Positions 47,675-59,739 of a stretch of DNA of 64,000 nucleotides are shown here, piece by piece. Under the pieces are notes generated by a model. That model was not told the origin of the DNA and ran no database searches. It saw only the letters and a program-made list of their open reading frames with translations. A program made the translations under genes and the position numbers. The stretch covers positions 1,390,762 to 1,454,761 of the forward strand of contig NC_047064.1 in assembly GCF_902459465.1 (NCBI RefSeq). The letters run 5' to 3'. This stretch comes from Asterias rubens (lineage: Eukaryota > Echinodermata > Asteroidea > Forcipulatida > Asteriidae). The number at the start of each line of letters is the position of its first letter. Positions within the stretch are counted from its first letter, which is position 1.

Positions 47675-50600
47675 AGAGCATAAAACATTACCAACATCCA
47701 GCTTTTTGCTCGACTTTTATAACAATATGTATAATTGCTGACTGTTTTCTTCGTGAGAAAAAAACACTGACGTCTTAGGACCGTGGTTCCGGGACACCAT
47801 TAAAGTGAAAGCCCATTGACTCAGACAGTCATGACAAATAACAGCATTTTTCTAAATGAATTATTTGAGGCATAAATATTGTACCACCACCAACTTTGTA
47901 ACTAAATACACAGTATAATAATTTAAGTTTTTCACTGGATCCCCAATTCCTACCTCCGTGCTATTTGCTACGTCTTTAAACGGTTAATCATTATCTACCG
48001 CATCGTTTAAAGAGAACGAACAGGGGAAGACCCGTAGGGTGCAGTGAAACATTAAACCTCCATAAATGACATGACTCTACCTGAAAACATCATCTGTAGC
48101 ACATTATAAGCAGACATACATCACCGAGTGACGTCAAGAAGTACTGCCGTCTATTAAGCCTTCTGCCCCCGGGACGGAATTGATGAATGAAACCGTCCAA
48201 GATCAACAGCTTCACTTAAATGGTGATATCCAATTGGTAATTACCTCGTACAAATCAAAACTAGCATAGACAGTTCTCTAAAGAACAAAATCAACTTGGC
48301 AATTGGCAAAATACTCACATGGTGTTACCGCAAACCAAATATTGATACCATGAAATGGCTCAAATCCCGAATACTTGGTACAGAATTATAACTGTTAGAA
48401 CATGGACATGCATGACACGGAAGTGGCACTTCGAAGTAGAAAACAATATGCACGATGTAACCAATCTTCACTCTGTATAATCCACACCCAAAACATTTCG
48501 AACGCTACTTCAAAACCCACAAAATTATGTTCAATGTTGTGTTAACCCTAATCGAAACATGTCAATCTGGAATTTTGAAAAAGTGAAAATGATGACATCA
48601 TCTGTTAGAAACTGGAAGGGTTTCGGGTAAGATTAAAGAGACTTAATTTTAAACTCTTTCATTTTCAACATAGAGTTTCAAATCGGAATAAAAACAGAAA
48701 GTTGTTGTCACAGACAATCATAATTACCATATTATTTAGATCATACAATAATTAGCTTATTTCGTTTAGCCAGCTGATTTTGCAACGCGAGGCCCTTATA
48801 ATAAAAACATTATATGTATATTGTAAGAAACAACCTGTTCACGATTTCCATTATCTGTATTATACATGATTGGTAATGATAAAACATCATTGTTTAATTT
48901 TGGTCTGAATGCGTACTGATAACGAAGTTCACTAGAACCATTTTCCCTGGGAAATGTTTCCCTCTAAAACTATGAAGCCATTAGGTTAATTAGAAAACTC
49001 TATCTGAAAATCTCCCAAAACGCAACAACTATAATTTCAGTTGTTACAACAAAATTAAGGTCAAAACGTTTACAAGCTGAAAGTTTCGCATGGTTGCTTA
49101 CAAAAACTTCCAAAAACGGGTTTTAACCAAGCTTAAAAGCTTGAATTTTCACAAATTTGTAGTTTCATGATTACACAAAACATGAACACTGTCTGCGACT
49201 TGTGCCAGCTTTACCAACAAAATACCTTAACATTGAAGTCTTATTCCTTGTTTTGGATAACTAAAAACGATGCAAAGGAGGACAAATTTGACAACTCCCT
49301 GCAAGGCGAAAGAGAAGTTATCAATACCACATGTGATTGACGGCCTCTCTTATGATGACTTGCAATTTTACTCGACTCAGACAAAAATACTTTCGCCTTG
49401 ACTTGATTTATGACTTTTAACTTTACCGGTTCGGAAAACAAGTCAGTGTATTGTCAAACATTGCCCTTTTCCTGGTCAGTGCATGCAGTGACTTGTACGA
49501 TTTGGATTCAAGTTTTCAGGGCCGGTTTGCTACATTCCTATACAGAGAGATTTCAAACTCCGAAATATGGTGTTAAAGTCGAACATTTTTGAAGGTTTAT
49601 AGTTCAACTCAAAAGAGCTGACCAACTCTCAGTTTCGATAAAAGTTTCAATGAAAGGGAAAGCATAAACAACATCAAAACATGGATGTGCTTAAACAATC
49701 TTGGACACTCACAAGAAGAACAAAACAAACCAAAGAAGAGAGCGGTGACGATGCAAGTTCACAAGTTCGAACCATTTCTTTTGTAAACTAAAGAAAAGGC
49801 AAAGAAGAAGTGAGATGCCAAAATGGCCGAACTTATTCCCGTTTGAGCCTTGATTTTAGTGGGAAAACCAAACCCAGATTGCAGCAACATGATGACCCCT
49901 CCTCCGTGTTGTATTTTTCTTTAAGGATCTTTTCATTTCCACTGAATATAAAGGATGGTCGACCTAGGAATGCCCTCTTGCGGCTAGTAACACATCTTCC
50001 AGTTAGTTACGGAAGTTTGAAACTTAACTATATACCCTTTTTCATGCAGAGGTATATAAACGGTCAACTGTTTTGAAGTTCGTGCTTTGGAAAACCATGG
50101 AGGTATAAAAACTAAGTGAAAAGCTGAACATAATTTATGTGAAAACTGTTTGTGTGCAACGGAATTAGCATGATTTTGGGGGATCTTTATATTTATATAT
50201 AGGCCAGTTTGATTAGGATTTCGTTAGTTTCGTGATGGAAGAAATATCTTTCCAATTGAATTATTGGTTATTCATGATGTTTGAAAGTTTTGCGAGATTC
50301 ACGATTGGACCCTCCATGTCATAAACATCACAATTGGCTCTGACTAATGGAGGCCTGCTCCAGGTACAAAGGCAGCAACCTTACCACAGAACCAGAACAG
50401 GGTCGAGTGTATAAATCCTGTTTTGATCCACACTCTTGAAGAACCTGGATCTACAACGCGGGTTGAATCCCAGCCAAGAAGCTCTAATCCACAGCAATGA
50501 ACACCAAGCAGATAACCTCTTAACGAATTCCTCCAAACAACCACAACCACCAAAGAGAAAACACCACAAACCGAAGTGGTTTCAACAACTCTATCTTACG

Positions 50601-51555
50601 GTTGCTTATCTCTAACAACTTAACACCTTTTCGGTACGGCGTTATAACGCCCTATATAGCCACCGTACCGTCTACTGATTACCGTCTACTGATTAAAGTA
50701 CTTATTACAATGTTTAAACCAATGTCTATGAAAGCATGAAGTGTTCAAAATGATCAACCCCTTTGTGTTACCGTCCGTTTGCCAAGATGTGTGTTACCAG
50801 TTTATGGGCACAATAAGTTGCCGCCCATGTTCCGTTCCCACCAGTAAATATCTCCCACGCAAAAACCAATACAACACCATCGGTTTCACTTTACAAGTTT
50901 ATTGTTTGCAATCAGAGTGTTAATTAATACATTCAATTCAAAATTAAACAATCGGCAACATTTTAAACTGTTCAGACGACTACAATAGGTCCGAGCAGAT
51001 TATGAGTTGGCAGGGAGTCAATAAAACGCAAATCATGCCCAGTCCTGAAACTCTAAGTCACTGCGATGGCGGGAACTCACCGGTCAAAACATCATAACAA
51101 TCACTCAAATACATCTTCAAGTATACCATTACAATTAAAGGTTTACACAATTTAAACCAAGTCAGTGTTATTCTGTAACTGAATCTTTACAATTAAGAAA
51201 ATGTGCAAAATCTGTGTCACTCACTCCGGAACGCTAACCTTCGAAAAGTACTAAAAGCGGCTACTTCAGTTTTAAGGAATGGACATTTACCAGATTATCT
51301 TTGATGTGCAGATTTGATTGGTTCCGTTTGATGACACCATGGCAACTCGAGAGAAGTTAGACATGTTAATGTTTGTATTTTGGAAATGAGAATATTTCGA
51401 ACTGATATTTTCCAGCTGTCGCGTCATTAGGGCGGGTTGTTGGGTACTCCTAAAAATATCACAAGGAGTTGTACTCATCAAGATCACTTCCCCTCTTTAA
51501 ATAAGAAACACATTTCTACGAATTATCCTATAGCTTTCCTTATTGGAAAATCAAC
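47675..51555. other. gene-free stretch
   Basis: AT-rich single-copy-looking DNA. Small open frames (for example 49810-50076 plus) show no family features. Conserved non-coding elements cannot be excluded without a second genome. Confidence 0.45.
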
Positions 51556-51870
51556 AGTTCTTGACACCTTTGGTAAATGTCAAAGACCAGTATTCTCACT
51601 TAGTTTATCCCAACGTATGCATAAAATAGCAAATCTGTGTGACAATTTTGACTCAATTGGTCATCGACGTTGCAAGAGAATAATGAAAGAAAAAAAACCT
51701 TGTTGCACAAACTTGTGTGCTTGAATTACCTTTCCCAAAAACTAGATAGATTTAGAGGGAGTCGTTTCTCACAATGTTTTATAGTGTGCCACAACTCTCC
51801 AATACTCGTTACCAAGTTTGTATGCTAACAATTATTTTGAGTAATTATCAATAGTGTCCAGTGCCTTTAA
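51556..51870. mobile_element. TTAAAGGCACTGGACAC MITE family, copy
   Basis: The left end is eroded (CTTGACACCTTTGGTAAAT); the right end is ATAGTGTCCAGTGCCTTTAA. The interior CAAAGACCAGTATTCTCACT matches the family. Confidence 0.85.
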
Positions 51871-52261
51871 GTGAGCATTTCTGGTGAACATGGCATCAAC
51901 ATTTAGTATGAAAAACGAAACTACGGAAATGTGTTTTCTTTCTAAACGAAACGGAAATTATCACTTTATAATGATTAGATTGGATGATAAAGTGGATCTA
52001 ACAATTTTAACGAATGAAGAAGTTTGAAATAATATTTGTAGAAAACGAAAAGATCCAACACTCCCCCAAAAGAGATTTAACATACGGTTGCCCGCAAGTT
52101 TACTATTGTTTATAGTTTATGCAGGACCAAACCCTATAGAGAACCGTAACAGTTCGGGTACACCACCCGAAATAAAGTAAACTAAACTATTCCTATTTTA
52201 TTTACAAACATTTCTTTAGCGGGTATTCGTTGTTTTAATTTTGCAAAAGTTGGAAAATAAT

Positions 52262-52338
52262 GTAAGTTCGTTTAATTTTCTCTTAGTCAACCAAACCTAA
52301 AAGTTTGGTTGACTAAAGAGAATATTAAACGAACTTAC
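52262..52338. repeat. 77-bp hairpin
   Basis: The arm GTAAGTTCGTTTAAT..TCTC and AGTCAACCAAAC mirrors GTTTGGTTGACT and AGAGA..ATTAAACGAACTTAC, about 35 bp with very few mismatches and a loop of about 6 nt. Confidence 0.9.
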
Positions 52339-53973
52339 TTTCTAAAAACCCACGATGTTTCTACTTGTTACTATTCACACCAATAACACCCATGGTTACT
52401 CATGCAGCAGCCGACAGTGATTGAGTATAGGCCTAGTGTTGGTTGTAGTATGTGCTGGTTCAAATATTCACAGTTCGGTTGAAAACTTAGTGGAAGAAAA
52501 ACGAATTTTATTTCCAAAAAAGCCACAATGCTGCATCTCTTCCATACAATTCCACGGATAGACAGTGTTACCAATGCAACAGCCAACGGTGATTACAATT
52601 TACAATCAACCACGTCTGTGTTTGTGTTTTCGTGAATGAATTTGGCAAGATACAGAGCTGTGAATGGACGGCTCAACACCCTAGCCATTAACCGGTTCTC
52701 ATTTGGGACCAGGATGATAGGTGCGTCCGCTTAGCGGAAGAAAGCAACTTCCGAAGACTTAAAGACAGGTAGAAGATGTTGCTGTCTCATTAACAAGTAG
52801 AACACAGACCTGTTTTTATGTCGAAATACAAGCACCAATATAACCAGTCTTAAAGGTATACATGCTGTTGAAATGAAGCCAATTTGGAGATGCAGATTGT
52901 TTTTCTTCTAAATACGGTAGCTGCTATGTTAACGTTATAAACTCATCATTCACACGTAGAACACAGATGTGTTTTTATTTCGAAACACAAGGACCACTCA
53001 GTCTTATACACTGGCTCTTGGAATGGAGCCGTTTTAGAGGTGCATGTTTTGTTTTCCCAGTGACTTCTAGACCAAGTAAACTGAAGAATATCAGAGCATT
53101 TATACATGAAGACGATCAGAGCATACTGAACGAAACTTTGAGTCGTTAACCACCTGTTTGTTTCAGAACCAACACTACAAACCTCTCTTAACTAAGTTGT
53201 TCTTCCACCATACAAAGTTTCAAATCAAACAAGTGAACCGATTTAAATTTATCTCAAGCAAATGCACTCACAAGCAAATACACTCATGACATAGTCATCA
53301 TTCATTATTTTGTTTCAACAAATTTGAGTTGTCCCACAGCAACTGACAAATATGTTCTAAAAGAATAGAAAGTTGAGTACGACTAGGAAAAGATGTAGGC
53401 TTTCCATTAAACATTATTTGAATTTTTGGATTTACGAATAAGTCAACATATAAATAACAGTCAGATTACATCAATATTGACTGAACAAATATATTTTACA
53501 TCGAAGCGATCAAGACAGTAGTTCAATACAACGGAATACTCGAATCATTTCTCTAAACCGTCTCTGAAGACCGACACACTATACACGGTGTAATTTCGCA
53601 ATAATAATTTGAAACTGTGAATTGCTTAACCATCATGATCGTGCGATAAAGCACTTATTGTAAAGTTGCCAACGCCTAAAGCAGAAACCAATACCTGAGA
53701 TTTTACAGAGAAACACTGACGGCTACGAAAGGGACAACAACAGTCTCACTAAAACGGGTTTCCCCAAAACATATTTCAGGAAAACAAACTAGAAGGTCAA
53801 AAATGATAACTCATCGTTATCATTTGAATCCAAGTTTCAGCAGCAACAGTTCCTAAAACTAAAAGCATGCAGTCAGTGGATGACACTTTCTAAGTGAAGA
53901 ATGTGTATACACATTACATGTAAGTGAATTGAAGTAGCATATTTGAAAATTTTAACTGATGTATGATTTTTAC

Positions 53974-54333
53974 CTTGCGTTGATACGGGTGGTAAATTCC
54001 ATAAGAGTTGTACGGTGCCCGTCGAAGTTCGCAAAACCTCGTCCCACACATACCGACTGGGTGTTTGTTCGTATGGTGATGCTGTTGTTGAGGCCTTTGT
54101 TGATGATGATAAAAAGATTTTCTTTGCTGATGTCGGCAAGACGAACGGGTATGATTGTACCACCAATCCATGGCGACTAAAATATAAAGTCCACGATGCT
54201 TTCCGTATAAAGTAAGTCTCGCACAATAACTATATTCTCGCCAAGCGAGGGGCTGCCTCGCCTTTGAACAACTACTCCAAGTCTGCGAATACTCATCATG
54301 TATAGTCGACAAGCCGTCCTTGTAATTATGCAA
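53974..54333 (-). CDS. weak candidate far-upstream first exon (120 codons, phase 0)
   Basis: An open frame from the minus-strand ATG at 54333 runs 120 codons to a donor CGCAAG|GTAAAA and ends in phase 0, so it too could splice to the NFE2L exon at 35064. The peptide is rich in His, Gln, Arg and Tyr (a QQQHHH stretch) and matches no family I know. A second minus-strand frame is also open here, which lowers confidence that this one codes. Internal ATGs could give shorter versions. An octamer-like ATGCAAAT lies just upstream on the plus strand near 54330. Real coding status is uncertain. Confidence 0.2.
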
Positions 54334-55654
54334 ATGAGCTGGCGGAGGGATACACGAGTGAGGCCCTACTCACTTTCCTGATTGGATTCCCGCGCAAATC
54401 AACAGGTCCGCATTACTCATATCCGTTGTGTGAGTTCGCGTACGTAGTGCACGACGCTTGTGTGTGGTTTGAGTTGCTATGATTAAGGATGGTTGCAGGT
54501 TTCGTTTAAAGTAAGGAAGGGTTTGTGCCAAGGTAAGGGGGAAAATAATCACTGGCTATGGAGGGCTATTTGCATGAACAACACGCAGCTCAGTGTAGTA
54601 TATGCAGAACATCACTGTAATAGATGGGAAATAACGAAATGTATGGTAACCGAAGTGGCTGATTGGTCGTTTCCCCCTTCTCTAAGATGTGATAAATTGG
54701 ATCTTCCTGAGTGTACCAGGTTTATAGCAGTTTAATGTATACTGCCTGGGGGTACGAATTGGGTAGTTCACTGTTGGGACCGTGTAATAATCCTGGAGGC
54801 TACGCCACAAATATGCATTTTATCTTACACTCCATCATTAAACAGAAGCTGTTTCTACAACAACCCAATTACATAATCTGTTTTGTTCCTATCCATCCCA
54901 TGGAACCACGTCAAACAGGGAAATCCAAAATGGCGTCAATCCACCTTGCAGCTTTCTGTGGCAGTGTCTGTTTTGTTTGTCCATAGTTTACACAAGATAC
55001 CCAAAACGTAAAAGCTCAGCAGTCGCCATTAATTTACCCGTCATTTTTTTAGTACTGACTCCAATGCAATGAGTCATTTCACTGGGTTTATTGACAGGTT
55101 CACCCCCCCCCCCCCTCCTCCTCGGGGCTTATAAAGCTAGAAAATTAGGCTACACAGTTGTGAATTCTAGAACGTGGTGACCTTAAATTGCTTTGGACAA
55201 TTAGCTGTTCATAGGGTGCGTCATAATGCTACGTTGTCGCAATGGTTTCTTGACTGTGGAGACACATGAGTTAAACTAAACAATGGGTTTTAAGGTATGC
55301 ATAAACACACGACTTTAATGTGAAGTGCATGAAAGTTTTAAAAACTAAACTTATAAGACAATGTCTTTTTGTTGTTTTGTAAATAACAAATAGGAGTTAT
55401 GATGGTTATCACACTGCACGCTGACATCAAACACAATTAGATCAGTTAAGACAATAAGGTGAAGTGAATGTTTGTAATTTAACAAAATTAGTACACTATA
55501 GGTTTGTAAAACTCATTGATATGCATTTATCAACCTAAAGGATGTACACAACCTTGGTAAGATTCAAAATACAAAAATTTACAGATTTGCTCGTATAGGC
55601 CTATGTTTTAACGAGGGTCATGGTAGAAAATTGATGTGCTATTTTTCAATTTTT

Positions 55655-55842
55655 TTTAACGTTTTTGTCCTTGTACCCTTTGTTATTTTTATTGTCTGGA
55701 TCGCCTTTAGATAGTGATTATTTTTCGCTTTTTGGTTATCCGCAGGCTTGTTCTCTGTGTAGTCTTATTTTTTATTGCCTATTCTTTGTATGTACCGTTT
55801 GCCTGGAAATAAGTAAATAAATAATAAATAAATAAAAACTTC
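55655..55842 (+). mobile_element. probable LINE 3' tail with AAATA microsatellite
   Basis: A T-rich 3'-UTR-like stretch ends TGCCTGGAAATAAGTAAATA and a (AAATA)n run. No protein-coding part can be read. Confidence 0.5.
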
Positions 55843-57104
55843 CATTGAAAATTTGTGCCTGAATTGCTTCATATAGTTTGTGAATAACGAATAATTCACA
55901 ACAATCTCGGAGACCAAAACTCAATGTTTGAAAACAGCGAAATTTTCACTATTTTCTCGTGAATCCTATATGACTGATCAATCTGGAACTTTCACAGGTT
56001 TGTTATTTATAAAGAGATGTTGGGACACATAAAGTGCAGACAGAGTCTTTGCCAATTACCAATGTTGTCAATGTGCTTTAGAGTAAACTTTTCAAAGTGA
56101 AAGTTTTCATCATCCACGATCATAATCAATACCACAACGGAGGACCCTTTCGTGCGTGGAGGTTACGCACCTTTATTCGTTTACGGTTTGTGGACACAGT
56201 TTTTGGGGAGGGGAACACTCCCCAAATCAAGCAGTTTAGTTATCGTTGGACATGACCCAAATTACAACATCACTACTAAAAATTCTAAAATACATTTCAT
56301 TGCAACTTATGGCGCAACGTTTGTTATACGTGTTGAGAGTGAAGTCCAATGTATCACTATAGATAGTCCTAACGTCATAATATAGGACTCTTTAGGAGTT
56401 GTTAAAAACTAAAGAATTGTCCTTACTTACTCGTCCTAACCCTAGATACGACTAGTCTTAGCAGAATCCAACCATGGTCGGGTTTGCTTTACTGATAAAG
56501 TGTCATACTTCAAAACAAGGTGCAATTTAGTACACATGGAACTACGTTCAATTCCACATCAACAAATTGAATAAATAAGACAGATGTATCATCTGCTGTC
56601 TTAAGATTTATCGTCCAATAATTTAACCTCTCGTAGTTACGAAAGTGAACATAAGAAGCGAACTACTCCTCTACACGAGGCCTTGTCCTGTACTTCCTGC
56701 ATATAGTCCCAAACTTTTCTAATCACTCTAAAAGCCAAATTATTCCTAAAATAATTTTGTCAAGAACTGGGGAAAAACCCCCCAGAGTTGCAGGAGGTGG
56801 AGAAATTGACTTCAGCTGCTTGTCCTGTGATCGCCTCTGAGACATTCTGGAATGGATGATCTGTCGAGTTAAGCGAACCTGACATCGAGGGGATTGAGCC
56901 GTAAAATAACTTCAGATGGAATATGAAAATAAAGATTGATTAGTGACGAAAAAGATGACGAGTTGATCGCGTTGCAGGGCGGGAACACTATCCCGAGTTG
57001 ACAGCGCTTCTGAATACCCTCGTTACGCTGTGATGATTCAATCGCACATTCAAGTGCAGTGGTATGAGAGCATGAACAAATAATAGTGGAGTGGCTTTTG
57101 AATG

Positions 57105-57433
57105 TTTAAGGCACTGGACACTATTGGTAATTACTCAAAATAAAAACTTACTTGGTAACGAGCAATGGAGAGCTCTTTTTAGTATACAACATTGTGAGAA
57201 ACGGCTCCCTCTGAAGTATCGTAGTTTTTGAGAAAGAGGTAATTTAAAAGACTTCAGGCCTGAAGCCCTTTTTTGAAAGCACAACAGTTTGTGCAACAAG
57301 GTTTTTTTTCTTTCATTATGCTCTTGCAACTCATTACTTCGAGACCAATTGAGTCCAAAACGTTCACATTTGTTGAGATATACCAACTGAGAAGACTGGT
57401 CTTTGATATTTACCAAAAGGGGCCAGTGCCTTA
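57105..57433. mobile_element. TTAAAGGCACTGGACAC MITE family, copy
   Basis: The left end TTTAAGGCACTGGACACTAT mirrors GGGGCCAGTGCCTTA. The interior has GGTAACGAGCAATGGAGAGC and GAGAAACGGCTCCCTCTGAA. It is in the opposite orientation to the copy at 58004. Confidence 0.88.
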
Positions 57434-58003
57434 CGATTCAAGTTACCGTTACTTTTTGAAATGTCTCGCTAATTAGATACTTTAAAATAGTAATGGATGT
57501 CTTTAGATTGTTTGTTTTAAAGTTCCTTATCAAATTTTATGACAGGTGTAAGATCAAACTTCGATTTGGTTTTATTCCCCTAAAAAAACCCATTTGTAAT
57601 AAATACCATGATCTATAAAACACAGTTAATTTACACGTGGCTTCTCTTATTAAACATCTCATCTTCAAGATAACAAATTAGTTTATTTTGTCAGACAAGG
57701 GAAGAAAGCGCCAAAACCTCAAAAAGCTCAATCTCATGTTATAGAATAATAATTTCCCCGTGTGTTGGCAACCTTCTCTCCCCTGTGATGTGCACTTTCC
57801 CCAACGTCTACTCAATCAAACTGTAATGGAGTGTTTTGTACCTCATTAATTTATCCAAATTAGTAGAAACATGCGCATTTGACTGTTTCTCATGATTTCC
57901 ATTTAGTGGCAGGTGATTCGGAACTTCAAGATTAAGGCAGTATGGCATAAATCGTCTACTTCCAACAAACTGCAACTTTAAAGCGGCCATTACTCATTTC
58001 ACC

Positions 58004-58342
58004 TTAAAGGCAGTGGACACTATTGGTAATTGTCAAAGACCAGTCTTCTCACTTAGTGTATATCAACATAAGCATAAAATAACAAATCTGTGAAAACTTG
58101 AGCTCAATTGGTCGTCGAAGTTGTGTGCTTTCAGATGCTTGATTTCGTGACCTCAAATTCTAAATCTGAGGTCTCGAAATCAAATTCATGGAAAATTACT
58201 TCTTTCTCGAAAACTACGTCACTTCAGAGGGAGCCGTTTCTCACAATGTTTTATACTATCAACCTCTCCCCATTTCTCGTAAATACCAAGTGAGGTTTTA
58301 TGCTAATAAATATTCTGAGTAATTACCATCAGTGCCTTTAAA
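58004..58342. mobile_element. TTAAAGGCACTGGACAC MITE family, copy
   Basis: Ends TTAAAGGCAGTGGACACTAT and CATCAGTGCCTTTAAAG. The central inverted stretch around 58137-58190 (GATTTCGTGACCTC ... GAGGTCTCGAAATC) is well kept. Confidence 0.9.
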
Positions 58343-58530
58343 GAATTCGGGTACTTTTTGTATGACACAAAACACAATATCCACAGATTTACATTAAATC
58401 TATACGGTTTGAAGATAATGGTGGTAGAAAGCTTTCCTTAAGAAATTACTTGCTGAGGTGCAGTAGTTTTTGAGAAAGTAGTAAAACAGTGTCACCAAAA
58501 TAATTTTCTAAGGAGACGTACATTATTTGA
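58343..58530. repeat. dispersed repeat shared with 12576-12780
   Basis: It directly abuts the MITE at 58004-58342 and carries the same blocks as the copy at 12576 in the same order. Confidence 0.75.
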
Positions 58531-59279
58531 GCAATGTAGTTACGCGACACTCCTAAACATTGCTTTGTGATTGTCATACTTTTTTTCTTAAACAATTGAC
58601 GACTAGCGAATTTAGGGATTTATTTCATGGCCAAAAAATTGATCTACAAAGGGTATCAAAACCCTTTAAGTCTCCATTTTCTGCAAAACTTAAAACAACA
58701 TGTTTTGGCGGTGTTGTTGTCAACGAGCTCATCAATGCTAAATAGCAGCACTTAAATCGCCCATCATTGAATACGCGGGAGGCACACGTTCTAAGAATGT
58801 TCATGTGTGTTGACAAAAGTTGACTTTGCCACGTTGCTTTCTGCTCTTATTTTTTGGGTGTGGTCACAACATCAGCAAATCGCATCAATAAGTAAACCAG
58901 TCATAATAATTATGGAACATGCGCAGAAGCTAAAGTACGGCTAAATATTTTATATGAGCGTTTTTTTGACAGTTAATATAAGCACATTTGTAAATTTGTT
59001 TGTATTTGGTTGATCTGCTGGCATTATGGATTACCATGGTGATTGATTGATGACGATTTCAAACAGACATGATTTCTCAAAATGTTTTGCACCTAACCAA
59101 CCGTCTGGAGGAATGACAAGTGTCATCTTGATTACTTAGTTTTTTTGAAATGATAATTGGTTTAGTTAATTATTTTTTGCAAGAAAAACTATACGGGGAC
59201 AGTCTTCCGCTGTGAACAAACATGAATATATCATCGTTTGATGAAAGGTTATCTGTCTAGCAGTGATTAAACCACACCT

Positions 59280-59739
59280 TTAAAGGCACCAGACACCTTT
59301 AATAATTACTCAAAATAATGTTTGGCATAACAACTTGGTAACGAGCAATGAATGGAGAGCAGCTGATAGTATAAAACATTTTTTGGGTTGAACAAAGAAT
59401 TGACTAGAGTGGGATTTGAACCAACGACCTCCGGATTAACGTGCCGGCACTCTACCAACTGAGCTATCTAGCCCTATTTCGGCGGTGTCACTATTTCGTC
59501 AATATTTTTGTTCGGGAGTATAAACAAAAACCTTGTGAGAAACGGCTCTGAAGTAACGTAGTTACGTAGAGGTAATTTATAAGACTTCAGGCCTGAAGCC
59601 TTTTGTTAGGCATATAAAAGCACACAAATGTGAGTCCCATGTTTCACAGGTTTTTATTTTGTGCTTATTATGTTAGGATACACCTAGCGAGAATATGTCT
59701 TCTGGTTTGACAATAACCAAAGATCTCCAGTGCCTTTAA
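59280..59739. mobile_element. TTAAAGGCACTGGACAC MITE family, copy split by a SINE
   Basis: Ends TTAAAGGCACCAGACACC and TCTCCAGTGCCTTTAA. The family sequence stops at AGTATAAAACAT and resumes at TTGTGAGAAACGGCT after the SINE at 59379-59516. Confidence 0.88.
59379..59516 (-). mobile_element. tRNA-derived SINE nested in a MITE
   Basis: The minus strand at 59473-59402 forms a 72-nt tRNA-like head: acceptor GGCTAGA with TCTAGTC, box A TAGCTCAGTTGGTAGAG, box B GGTTCAAATCCC, and an anticodon loop ACGTTAA in which position 33 is C instead of T. It is flanked by a near-perfect direct repeat AGTATAAAACA (59368-59378) and AGTATAAACA (59517-59526), a likely target-site duplication. It interrupts the MITE at 59280-59739. 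Confidence 0.8.

Larger units (their letters stand above)
51871..57104. other. gene-free stretch apart from the candidate exon at 53974-54333
   Basis: It contains the 77-bp hairpin at 52262, a C-run at about 55104 and a LINE tail at 55655. No other coding evidence is seen. Confidence 0.45.

Noticed and set aside
59402..59473. Functional tRNA with GTT anticodon
   Set aside because: Position 33 is C instead of the invariant T, the top anticodon-stem pair is mismatched, and target-site repeats show a SINE insertion.
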